Shown in pieces: positions 37,980-50,700 of a stretch of DNA of 64,000 nt (position 1 is its first letter; the number at the start of each line of letters is the position of its first letter). Both the position numbers and the translations under genes were made by a program. The stretch is from Metopolophium dirhodum (lineage: Eukaryota > Arthropoda > Insecta > Hemiptera > Aphididae). The notes under the pieces were generated by a model. The model was not told where the DNA came from and made no database searches. It saw only the letters and a program-made list of their open reading frames with translations. Location: NCBI RefSeq assembly GCF_019925205.1, contig NC_083561.1:6943217-7007216 (forward strand), written 5' to 3'.

Positions 37980-39380
37980 TTATACGTTTATAAATCGTAT
38001 AAAAATAGATAAGCCAATACTGCGCACATGGAGAGGAAATCGCCGAGCTTCGGAGAATTGAGCCGACGAGCTATAATATGAGTGGGGCGTCGCCACGCCA
38101 CAGTCGGTCTCACTACTGTACCGCGCCATAAGATGTTTCACATCAAAATAATTACGTTGATAATACGCGAGTCTTGTCATTCAATTATTTTTAATAGCGA
38201 TTATTCAACTTGTCGATGAATCCAGTACTGGACCAGTTGAAGAGATCCGAGACGACTTGGTTGCTGCGCCAGCGGTGCACTCGACAGAAGAGGAACAAAG
38301 TGACAAGGCGGGGTACGTCACCCCGGCCAGGGGAACTGAGTTAAGGAACAGTTTTGGGGGGACTTAGTCGACTGACTGGACCCGGGGGTAATACCAGAAA
38401 TACGCGCATCTCCGCGTACACGGACGACGAGAATCGTCTCCGCTACACGCGGAGAGGCGTTAAAAAAGCCGTACGCGTATAATATTATGTTGTTGCTCCC
38501 AATGAGAAACCCCGTCCGAGTCTCTCCCTGGCCGAGGGGAGCGAACAAGGCGTGGCGATCAAGTGGGGTCGAGATGGATACGTGATAGTGCACATTTGGG
38601 GGGGGGGGGGTGATCAGCCGCGGTAAGTCACCAATATACAAGTTCTCTGCAGGCCACCGGCAGTGGCGCGACGGGATCACTGACGATACGCGCGCTCGAG
38701 GTCGCCGACACGCGAGACCCAGGGCAGGCGCCTGGCTGCTCCGGTCGTGAGCAACGACGACACGACGACGGAGACTAGCTTTATTTACTGGCGCGGACAT
38801 CGACGCCACCGCGAGGGTACCGCCATTGACGACTGATGCAGTCCTGCACGAAGACGACTCGTGACGGCGGCCACGGAAACCACAGAGCTCACGGCGGGTT
38901 ATAGGGAATCTAGGAACACGGCCGTCAGCAGCGCCGGGCTTGAGGAAACTCAATGTTTCAGGGTTCGGTGGTGCGTGACTCCAAGGCGGAGCCATGGCCA
39001 CAGGACGCCAAGGCCAAAACCACGGAGAGTATTAGGACAGCGGCGCGTTGTGATTCTGTCCGCCGATTCTCTCACCTTGTTTTCGCTCAGTGGTCTGATC
39101 CCGCCAGGTGAGTCGTAACGCCTCCGGTCGCCGCCGATTCCATAGCACAGATATTATAGTCTTCGTCGCTGGCTCCGAGCTTTGGTCACCGGCAAAACAG
39201 TTGTCTCCGTGGCACGTCCTGCAGTACCTACCGTCAAACGCACTAGCTGCTCGTCGCTCTCGCAACCGTCATGGTCGAGCTTCGCCATCATCGTCTGCAC
39301 CACCCACTCACCATCACGTACCCACCCACCCACCCCCACCCACATCACCACGTCTTGCCTGATGTCTTTTTTTCGTTAAA
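37980..39380. other. GC-rich block of unknown nature
   Basis: About 1.4 kb with GC and CpG far above the surrounding DNA. Several long open stretches arise on both strands. The longest is 38318-39001 on the minus strand (227 codons), with an overlapping plus-strand one at 38861-39118. None resembles a known protein, and the overlapping frames in a high-GC context argue for composition rather than coding. A good CAG|GTGAGT donor lies on the + strand at about 39110, so a spliced non-coding transcript or the 5' part of a retroelement is possible. A C/A-rich low-complexity run (CCCACCCACCC) lies at about 39320-39345. Confidence 0.45.
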
Positions 39381-40154
39381 ATTATTATTATTGTTTTTTG
39401 AAACTTTGTTCTTTGTATTATATTTCATTTTTAATAAATAATATAGGTTCAACATTTTGAAGCATTATAATGTAAACATACATTGTTCATTAAATTATGT
39501 AATAAAATCATTTTGTTTGCCTACTGCACATATATATTGAAATGTTGTTTCTTACTTTTCGTATCAACGAGTACGATTTTATTTATTTCAACAAAATATA
39601 ATGGCTCCTGCACTGAACATGATCGTGCTCACGCGGGACCCTTATAAGAATATTAACCAACATTTTTTTTTTTTGTCACGTACAAATCTCAATAAATAAA
39701 TATTATATTGAAGGTTTTGGACACGTGCAAGTATAAGTTTGCCGGTGTGGTGACATTTTTTCTGCCCTAAAACGTAATAATAGACAGAAACAAAAATTCA
39801 ATAAAATACGCACACATCATTGTAAATGTAAAATCAATACATTCATTGCTCCGAATCTAAAATAATGATGATAATAATAACTATGGTTTTTGTTGTGGTT
39901 GTTTAAATACCACATTCTGTTTACGTAAATATAATTAGTAAGTTTAGACTTATATATAGGTACTGCGCTGAACAGTTCATTGATCCACGAGAGTCTGGCG
40001 ATCGAATCCGCACATGCTATCAATTGTGTTGATGATGACGAGTAGGTACACTACACAATAATATATTATAATTTATAACATTTAGAACTACTATATAAAC
40101 TACTAATATCGTAACACATTTAATATTTAAAGAAATAGAAATATTAATTTAAAA
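39381..40154. other. AT-rich stretch with a repeat fragment
   Basis: No gene. 39745-39870 (TTTTCTGCCCTAAAACG ... ACAGAAACAAAAATTCAATA ... CATCATTGTAAATG) is related to 41175-41270 and 52430-52570, so it is a fragment of the dispersed repeat family described at 40155. Confidence 0.5.
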
Positions 40155-41280
40155 AAGGTGGGCAAGTAGGTGTCGCTCTGTTGTACAGTAGGTTACAATA
40201 AGTGGGACACTGTAATGAATGGTGTTAAATTTGATTTCAATGATATAATATCATTGTATAAGAAAAACGATTTTGAGCGAAAACGGTGAAGCCTATGATG
40301 TTACTAAGCACGAACTACTGTGTAGGTACTAACCTAACCTGTGTTCGTATTACTAAGTATATTTGATGATATTATTGTGAATAAAGTAATTTATATATTA
40401 ACCTACTAACTTAGAATCTTGTTTTAAATGTTCAATCCTTAACTATAAAAGTAGAGCATATTATAAATTTTTAACAACAAAATAATTATTAAATTTTAAG
40501 TTTGATAAATGTCGTAAAAAATCGAACTTTAAATACTTATAAAAAAAATTGTGCCTATGTATTTTTAATATTTTTTTACAGCTATTGTAACAATATATCA
40601 GGAGCCTTGCATTAAATTTTCACGCTTTTTTACCAAACGAATAAATTTTTATTGATATTTAAAGAAAAAAAACTAAAAAAAAAGAAAACTGACAATGTCC
40701 GCAAACAGCTCAAAAAGAGTCAAATTATTTTCAAAATTTTATCGTATATATAAAATGCTAATATAAACATTCAGTGAAATTTTTAAGTACCTGCAGTCAT
40801 ACGTTTTTTAATTTTAAATAAGAAAATCATTACATGAGAAATCGAGTGAATATCAAATGTCAAAATGTCCGTAAACAACTCAAAATAAGTCAAAATATTT
40901 GGAAAATATTATGGTGTATAGAAAATGCTAATATAAACATTCAGTCGAAATTGCATGTATCTACGGTAATTCGTTTAAAAGTTACACCAAAAACCAAAAT
41001 TTTCGATTTTCTGAAAAACAGATTTTGCGTAAAAATTCAAGTTTTTTTCTTAAATTTTCTTTGTTTTTCACGACACTTTTGAAAACTACTAGGACCCCCC
41101 CCCCCCCCCCCAAAGTACCAACTAAATTCACTTTCCTATCAGAAAAGATACTGTTTAAGAAAATCTAAGCATTTTTACTGTCCTAATAGGTGATGACAGA
41201 CACAAAAATAAAAAAAAATTAAAAAAAACACGCATCATTGTAAGTTAATACATTCATCGTATTTAAATTGATCAAAAAAA
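40155..41280 (+). repeat. Dispersed repeat family, copy 1
   Basis: Starts GGTGGGCAAGTAGGTGTCGC and continues TCATTGTATAAGAAAAACGA, both shared with the copy at 51594-52600. The later part, TATTGTAACAATATATCAGGA, is also shared with that copy and with 58840-59040. Internally a unit of about 90 bases ('AATGTCCGTAAACA-CTCAAA-GAGTCAAAATATTT-GAAAATTTTAT') occurs three times, near 40691, 40859 and 41278. No coding capacity was found (the open stretch at 40834-41082 lies inside the repeat units). Ends are approximate and the class is undetermined. Confidence 0.65.
41095..41111. repeat. Poly(C) run
   Basis: Seventeen consecutive C in otherwise AT-rich repeat sequence. Confidence 0.85.
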
Positions 41281-42565
41281 TGTCCGTAAACACCTCGAAA
41301 TGAGTCAAAATATTTTGAAAATTTTATCAATTTCTTTAGGTAATTGATAAAATAAACATTTGGTATAAATTTCAAGTTTCTACGGTTATTCGTTTTTGAA
41401 TTACAAGACATAAGAAAAAAGAATTACTATTACTAATACTCATATCATCTAATGTGAAAATTTGAACTTCAAACACTCATAAAAATTTAATTTTACTTTC
41501 CGGTAGACATTTTCTTTTCTAAAAGTAAAAATCTTATATAGAATCTTGTATTGAATTTTAAAATCTTAGATATAAAAAGACAATTTTAATGAATTATTGT
41601 GAATTTACTTTCAACTTTTTTTTAATTTAATTATTTAAACAAACAACTTTTAAGGAACCTTGTATTACATTTTAAAGTTTTTTCATAGTTTCTTATTTCA
41701 TTTTTGTATTGGTGGTTAAAGAATAATTTAGGGAGAATATTCATAAAAACTTTTTTAGATTTCGTAGATAAGTATTTATATTTTATTTTCTATATTTCAA
41801 TGTATAACTTTTATTATTTAAATGAAAAAAATGCATTTAAGAAATTTTCACAAAAAATAAAAAAAACGTTCGGCAAAGAATTTCCTTAATTCTTGTCATA
41901 AAATATATGGTCACCATGTCACATATTTAAGTCCACGAATCGAGATACTTTAGGCCTTGACTATTCATTTTAAAAGTGGTCAAGCATACGTATGTGTTTC
42001 CATCACAATCAAGTAACTAATTTAATTTTTAGAAATAATAAAGGTGGTTCCTACCTACATAAAACTTTATGATACAGAAGCATGCTCATTGCTCATGTAG
42101 GTATAATTCAGTAGTGACAATACTTAAATATTTTAACCAAATTAAATAACATTACCTATATGTTTTCAGCTATTCAATTAAGTCAAATACAACTAATTAT
42201 TTTTATTTTGTTATAAATATAACTATATTTTTATTTCCTTCTGTATTGAGAATTTCTGAGAATGTAATATAAAAAAATATTACAGTAGGTATCATGTTCT
42301 ATGACAATATATTTCATGATAAAATAGATAATATATGATAAAAAAAAGTTGTAAGCCACTCAGTACGCAGTACGCACTACTCACAGTAAATTTTTTTATA
42401 ATATGTAAACAACTTAACGCTTTTCGTATGAAATGGATTATAATATCATGTATAAAAAATTCAAAATATACCATATTTCCCTGATTATAAAAGTAATATA
42501 ATCTTTATCCAATGGTACCTACCATTTGCATGAACAAAAAAATATTAGATTTTCGTGAGCCATTA
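41281..42565. other. AT-rich stretch, no gene seen
   Basis: It probably begins with the tail of the dispersed repeat (the third internal unit near 41278-41330). Otherwise it is featureless. Confidence 0.4.
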
Positions 42566-43225
42566 GCAGTTGTCCCAGAAGTCCCGCGTATCACCCTTAG
42601 TATCTCCGTGGAAAATCAATATATTAAAATACAGTTTTTTTTCACAGTAATAAGTATGAAAGTTCTGATTGAATAGCATAAATTTCAATTTTTTTTTTTC
42701 AAAAATTACAAAAAATTTTTTTTAGGCAATTTAATTTTTTTAATTTCCAAGATAGCCGTTTTGTTAATCATATTTTTTAAAACAGTTAAAGTAAAAAACT
42801 TTAATCTTATGAAAATTTACCAAGTTAGGGATAATTATTATTTTGAATTTCAGCCGAAAAATCAGCGTTCCATTTCTGATTAAAGCATGCGTATCGTATT
42901 TTGCTAATGTAGTATGCATAGGTAACATAACTATTATTCTTAGAAATTCAAAATAATAAAAAGCTCTAACTTGGGCAATTTTCATTACATTTTAATATTT
43001 ATTTTTTTTAACTGTTTTAAAAATGCAATCAACAAAACAGCCTTTACCTTGAAAATTTAAAACTTATTTACATAAAAAAAAATTTTTGAATTTTTGAAAA
43101 AAGTCGAATATTATGTCATTCAATCAGAATTTCCATACTTATTACTGCAAAATAAACTGCATTTAAATATATTGATTTTTCACGGAGATACTAAGGGTGA
43201 TACAGGACTTTTGGGACATACTGTA
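42566..43225. mobile_element. Foldback MITE, mariner/Tc1-like (660 bp)
   Basis: The left arm, CAGTTGTCCCAGAAGTCC then TATCACCCTTAGTATCTCCG, recurs inverted on the right, ending in CGGAGATACTAAGGGTGATA and GGACTTTTGGGACATACTG. The inversion runs through almost the whole element: AAACAGTTAAAGT in the middle-left pairs with a similar stretch at about 43007-43020. TA lies on both sides (42564-42565 and 43226-43227), as for mariner-type insertion. No transposase is present. Confidence 0.7.
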
Positions 43226-44352
43226 TAGCAGCATATTGCATATAGGGGTTGAAACAAGAAACTAAAAACATCCTCAGGGTCTCAAGGAACCTATTGATAT
43301 ACATTTTATTGAAATCAGTCAAGTAGTTTCTGGGATTAGCCATTAGCAACTTGCGTTCTGTTACGGTAATGCGTCTTTACAAAATTACTATAGCTATCAA
43401 TTTTCTATTTAACTATTTTATCAATTTCATTTAAAAATATAGAAATGGAGCAATTACATCAATGGAGAATTTTAATTATAGTTAAATAAATTCCAAAAAT
43501 CAAGTGATTAAAAATGTTTAATGTAAATAATTCAAGTAAGTCAATTTACCAACTCAAAAGTGAATTCTGAATAATCAATACTATACCTACCATAGGAATC
43601 AACACAGATATCAAGAGGACAGAAATAACAAAAATACAAATTTAAAATACAAGTTTGTTACGTACATATATTTTGTGTAGACAGTTTATTTATCACTAAA
43701 TAAACAACATTCAAATTAAATTATTAAATAATAACAAAAAGATCACAGTGATAATTTATAGAAAATAAAGTTTACTCCTAAATAATTATCAAAAGAGACA
43801 AACATTAAAATTACACTTTATGTGTATGAACTATGAACACTTCAGCCATAGTGAGATACAACACTGAACAGTGTAAATTATTGGTTTGAGGATTTATCCA
43901 CTGATCATGTTAATTCCATGTTACTGTAATAAGGTCATTAATTCTGGTGAAGAAAAAACAATTTTGTGACCAACTACAGAAGGATAGAAGTAATATCACC
44001 GCTACTGTTGTTCAAAATTTTACAACTAACATAATATATATAACGGTTGCAGCCTGGCTGACAGATATATTTATATACCAATAAAAATAATTAGCTAAAT
44101 AAACCTCATCTCGCACTTAAAAACAATTTTATAAAAATCACTAAAAATTGTCATCAGCAATACCACTTGACACTGCATCAGTTTACAGCATCATGTTAAA
44201 CAATAAATTATGCTTACATATCATTATAATGGTACCATACTTATATATAAACACTAGGTATCACTATTTACAACGGGATTCGTGTTTTACAATATTATTA
44301 AAAATATAGCTGAACGCCTGTTATAACTAAAGTTACATCTATGAACACGACA

Positions 44353-44365
44353 TTTATTGTTTATT
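44353..44365 (-). promoter_or_regulatory. Candidate poly(A) signals of phtf
   Basis: Two AATAAA hexamers on the minus strand (44358-44353 and 44365-44360) lie about 355-365 bases after the phtf stop. Another lies at 43690-43685. Which one is used cannot be told from sequence. Confidence 0.35.
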
Positions 44366-44717
44366 ATATTTTGTAAGGTAGGTATTGCTATCATATATAT
44401 AAAATAAGAAGTCTCGAAAAGTTTATCATAATTTTTTAAAATAGGTATTATGGCATACTGCAGAATGATGACTTCGTAAATGGCAAATCCTTGCCATGGC
44501 GTGTAGGACAATAATGTCTACTGATGTATTATGTATACAACAAACAACAATGAAAGGAACGAGCTCTTGCGTTCTCATACCCACTATCCAAACGTGTACA
44601 TGATTTTACATGAAAATTCTGATGACTATCTATGATAATATGAGTGCGATCTCAACCATTGTGATCTCAACATTAGTTAGCATGTAATTTGTTCACCTAA
44701 CCAATACATCAACTTCT

Positions 44718-47700
44718 CTATTTGATTTTGATTTTGTGCAACTTCAACTTAAACCCAAGTAACTCAGAAAGTACACCAGACAGAGCAGACAGGATCACTA
44801 CTTTTATCAGCGTAAACAGGTACGGGTTGTCAGATAGACCTGCAATTTTGAACGGACTTTCCAATTCCTAAGAACAAACAGAACAAATATTTTTAAATAG
44901 TATTATCATTATATCAATCGGATATGTTTGTGCACACAAAATCTATGCTTTTATTATGGTACAATGGTGTTTATATTATGATCAAAAATTAAGTAGCATG
45001 AGCATAATTAAATAAATTGGCACTATTATTTATTTCAGCAGTTCCAATTTGGTACTTAAATACTTAAGTACTTAAAAACACCCAATTATAATTAACTTAT
45101 TACAACTATTAAATGTGCCTAATATAGAGACAGAGAGCTAAAAAAATGTTAATATTAATAACTAAATAATCAAACATATGTTTTTTTTTTCATAAACTAT
45201 ACCTATTATTAACATTAAAACCCTTTAATCTACTTTTTTAATTAGTACATAGATTATTTAAAGAGCACATATGTTGTGTCTATCAGTATAGTATACACAG
45301 GCCCATATTTAGGGGAGGGCCAGGGTGGGCCATTGCCCCTCCTGATGGAACTTGAGGGGCGGTAAATTTTCATGAACTTTTTTATTATTAATCCAACATA
45401 GTTAACTTTAAAATTATGTAAAATGGTTTTTTCCTTATGTATTGTGATTAGGTGGAGATTTCTCCAAAGTTTATTTTAGGATGATATTCTCTCAAATCTA
45501 TTTTTATACTAACAATAATAATTCCTTGGATAACTGATAATGGTATGATAGCAGCCCGCAGCAAGCGTTGTTGTAGATAAATAAACCACAACATAATAAT
45601 AATAATGTCTATTTTACTTTTACGTAATACCTTCGTCTTGGTTATTAATAAAATTAAGATCAGAAAAAATGTAATTAAAATAAATAATATATTTTTTTCA
45701 GTTTATAATTTATTTTTATAATATGAGTATTCACCATAACTAATCAGATACCAAAGGTACTAGATTCTTTTAATTAATATGCAATAATTTTTATTTACAA
45801 TAAGATAAAAAAATTAAACGCGTTTATTAAGAAATCATTGTAATATTGTATTCATTTTTATTTTACTTAAGTATACAGTATACTTTTTTTTATAAAAACT
45901 ATAATATTTTTATTTAACATGGGTTTCCCTAGTGATTTAATAGATAACTAATAAATGAAAGTATGAAATATTGGAAGGAATAAGGTTTAGCTAGAAATCG
46001 ATTTTCGTGAATTTTTTTTTTCAAAATGTGTGTTTTTCACGCTTTATGATGGTACTACAAAAAAGTAGGTCAAATTTTCTGTAGAAGTTATAAGATTAAA
46101 ACAACTTCAAAACCTTAAAATCTTATTGTTAAAATACCAAAAATAATATTTTAGATTTTTTTTTTGTAAATTTGAGTTTTTTTATCCTTATAATTTTGGT
46201 GAAATCAGAAATTTCCTATTGTACTTAATGTATATTATATTGTTAATAAAGAAATGTATTAAAAAAAACTCCCGATGGATGAGACTTCGCAAACTCGTGT
46301 ATAACTTTGAAACAAAGTCCGATCAACAAATTCTGTTTGAATCACTGATTGTTCTTAACTCATTGAAAAACATGTTTCCAAAAAAAATAATTTCAAAATC
46401 TAACTACATTTTAGAGTCATAAATGATGACCCAAAATAATAGGTTCCTTACATTTTAAGAAATAACTTTTTGGGGGGCGGAAAAATATGTTGCCCCGGGG
46501 CACAAAATGTTCAAATACGGCCCTGAGTATACATACAATTATTATTTATTTTATCAAGAGACATAACAAAAATAATAGTATTAATACTATTATTATATAG
46601 TATAAGATTTTTTTAATTTTTATAGCGTGAATAATAAGTAATTTATGTGTAGAAACAATTACAACCATCAATATCAAAAACATTTTAAATTTTAACTTAA
46701 TAATTTATTTTAAAATCAACTAAAAAAAAATCAAAGTTATTTCAACAGTAATTTAAACTAGTTGTGTAGTAACTGTTTATGTTAAACATAGTCCACTCTT
46801 CATTTAAAGCGTTAAAATGTTAAAATAAAAGACTTACTAAATTGGTAAAAAAGTTTTAGTTTTTAAATTGTGTTAAGTAATTGTCTAAGTTCACTTTGAT
46901 TTTTAGGACTGGAATTTTTAAAATTGTGAGAGAAACATTAAAATATTTTCATTGAAAAATATAAATGGTTAATTAACAATGGTATTCATTATTTATTATT
47001 ATATTATGCATACATAATTTTGATTAGTTTTACACATACCCAACATTTAACATTTAACATTTATTATAAATTTAATTAAAATTTTTTAGCCCTTTTGAAG
47101 TAAAATTTTATTACAGAGCGTACAAAAAAAATAAGATTATCGCTTGTCATGATAGTCTGTTACTCTCTATGGTAATAAATAGAGCTAGGACTTGAAGGCA
47201 ATAAAACAATTTAAAATGTAAAAAACAGGCAAAAAAAAAAATTTTAATTTATAGGTATGTACTATGTAGTATGGGTACTTTCATAAACATTAAATTAACT
47301 TGCATTACCAATTAATATACTCGATAAAGTAATATTGTCAATAATAAAACCATTTAAATATAATTTTAAACCTAAATAAAAGCATTGGTCTTCAAATCCG
47401 TGCCCTAGTAATAAATAAAAATCTTGGTCTCATCTTTATAATAATAATACAAATACAGACCGTGACGTTATATTCAACCGTAATGGCCGATAATATCTTT
47501 TTTTCATATTCAATGTAAAAAAGTTTCAATTTATCCGCGTGTACTCGCAACACACATTTTATTAACATTTATTATAAAAATGAAAAACTAATAAATAGTT
47601 TTTATATTAAGATAAAAATATTGTGCTTATATGTGTAAATGCTATTACATATAACATATTTTAAACCCAAGAATATTGATAGGAAGTAACTATTGGTGCT

Positions 47701-50700
47701 CTAAAATACTAATAAGATGCCTTTAAAGAATAAATACCTTTAGTAAATCTGCAGCTAATTTTAAAACACTGTTTGCAACCATCAAGTCATCTTTTTTATT
47801 GGGTTTTTGTTCTATTTGCATATATAAATTAATCTGAAACAAAAGTAAACCATGAATGTACTTATTTAGACAAAAAGTTATATAATTGCTAGTTATTCAA
47901 TATGTTATATTTTAAATTCTCTTAAAGTAGGTAAACATAACTAAAACATTCATAATATTAGGTCTGGTTTTTATTTGGTTTGTTTTTAAAAAACAATTTA
48001 GATTGTTCTATTTATGTTGGAAAAAGTTGAGTTGAGTTTACGTTTAATTTTATTTTTGTGTCCTGTGTGGACGAGGCGTTATGAATGTAATTAAATTTAA
48101 AAATTCATTACCAGTTTTTTTTAGAAAATATTTTAATATTTACCTGTTCTGTAATAAGTGTTGATAAATTCCTATATTTCCTATTAATTTTTGTTCCCAA
48201 AGTCAAAAATCGCAAAAGGTAAATTCCTAGCACCATACACCAAGCAGAAGACTCCAGGTGAAATTCTGAACTCAAAGAAAATGTATCCTATAAACAATGT
48301 AAATTTTTTTTAAATTCATAATATTATATAATATTTCCAGTTTTATTTTATTTACCTTAAGTAATTCTACACTTAAGATTGCTAAAAACAATGATGATAT
48401 ATAGAACGAAGATGACACAATCACATCTACTGATCTTTGAGGTCCACGTTTCTATATAAAAAAAGTTATATAATAGTAAGAAAGAAGTTTATTTATATAA
48501 ATATTATTTGTCAATTTATTATACTCTATTGACCAATACATATAATTAACCTACTTTTAAATAAGAGCGTATGGAAAGCCAAGTTTTGATATTCCGTACT
48601 TTATTAAGTCTAAAATGAGGCAATTTAGATTTCCTAGCTCTTCTAAATGATGTGAGGTGTGAAAAAAACTTTGCATACAAAAATCTCTGTTTATATGTGC
48701 GCTCTGCTACAGTTAATAGGAAGAAGAACATTAGTGATAAACAAAATCGTTCTATCAAAGTTGTAATCACAATATATCGTTCCCTACAAATATAATGAAA
48801 ACAATTAATAATATATAAATATAAAGATTATTATTTATGTAATTTAATACTCTTTAGCACTCACCAGCCAATAGGTGCAAAAGCAGCATTAACAATGGTA
48901 AAAAATGCAGACAAATACTGCTTGTACACATACTCTGGAGGTTCAGTCACAGTGATAGCTAAGGTTGGTAAAGGTTTGTCCTCTGTTAAGCTGTTAAGTA
49001 ATCTATACGCTGATGGCATGAGGGAAATTATCACAGACAAAAAAACACCTACAAAATATAAAAATGTTAAAAACTGTAAATGCAGTTTTAATGTAATACA
49101 ATTTACCTAAGTAGAAGTAATCCATTTGTTCAGGAATCTCTTCAACTCTAGCAATGATTGCAGAACTTATATCTAATACAGATAAATCAGCTTTTTTTAC
49201 TTCTTTTTTTTCCCACATTGTACAACTCACTAAAACCAAAACATATAATACTATTTACTATTAAATATTAATTAATATTAATATTATTATAAATAAAGCA
49301 TTGGTAAGACTATGAACCGATCTAAGATTTAATTTATCATATTAGTTGATTCAATCAAAATTAACTTGAAATACTTAAAAAAGTAAACTAATAATAATAA
49401 TTATAGTCAATATTTTATTATTAAATAATAAATGATTCAATGAATTACAAACTATACCTCGATCTGATGCCGCACAACTTGGACTTAATATCACAGTTGG
49501 TGTCTATAAAAAAAAAAAAATATCATGTAGTTTTCTGTCTAATCACATAGCCAGGTTAGTACAGGAAAATAAAATAGTTTTAAAATAAATTGACAATAAT
49601 TAACTTACAGTTTCAAATTCCCATAAAAATGGATGATCTTGATTATCACTTAATAAATTAGTCTGTTCAGCATCCATATCCGAAGTAGAAGAACCTTCTT
49701 CAGTATTTGTAGTAAGACCAATCCATTCACCAGCGCTAGTTGTTCCTTCAGTCAACATTGATAGTGGACAAGCACTACCCCCGTTAGATGATAATACATC
49801 CCCTTCTTCATCCGTTTGTCGACTAGAAGAACTATCTACATTATCGTCTTCATCGTCATCAGAATTTGTCTTTTGAAGGACTTGCAAACGATGGTTACGT
49901 CGTACAAGCAAACGCTAAAATAATCATATTGTTAGTATTTATTTGATATATTATATACATACGTATTTAATATTTATTAAAATTATTAAATTACTTTTGG
50001 ACATGTCGAACCATCATTTTCAGTTTCTTGTTCACTATCTTCAGATTCAGAATTAACCGCATACTGAAAACATGCAGATGTCTGGAAAGCTAAAAAAAAA
50101 CGATTTTGCTCATTATTAAAATAATAATTTTGGGCAATTTAAATATATTATACCAGAAAGTCTACGGTCTAAATCAGCAATGGAAGCTTTAGAGGTTAAT
50201 GGAGTTTTTTTGAATCTTAAACACCTCTTTTGAGTAGAAACATTTTTACTAGCTAGGTCATCAGTAACCTTTTTTGCTACCAATGTAACATCACATTCAA
50301 CTTTTTCCACTAATTGATCATGTTTGGGTGTACTACTTGATTGTTCAGCACTAGTGGACTCAGACGTTTGGGATGTAATAGTGGAACCAGTTAAAATATC
50401 TTCTTCGGGATTATCACTGGAGCCGTTGCCATTTAAACTTTCAAACCCATCATCATCATGTGTTGAGCTAGACGTATTAGGTCTCACGTCCATACGATCT
50501 CTACAAAAAATTACATGAAATTAATAAACTTTTACCATGTTTATTGTTTATGTAGATTTAAAAACTGTTCTTACACTCCTCCTAATTGCTTTTTCTCATC
50601 AAGATTGACTAAACGTAAATCGGAACCAAAATCTTCGGGAACTAACGACGCATTTACATCAGGTAGAGATTCTAGAACCCAATGACGTGTTTTTACAGGT

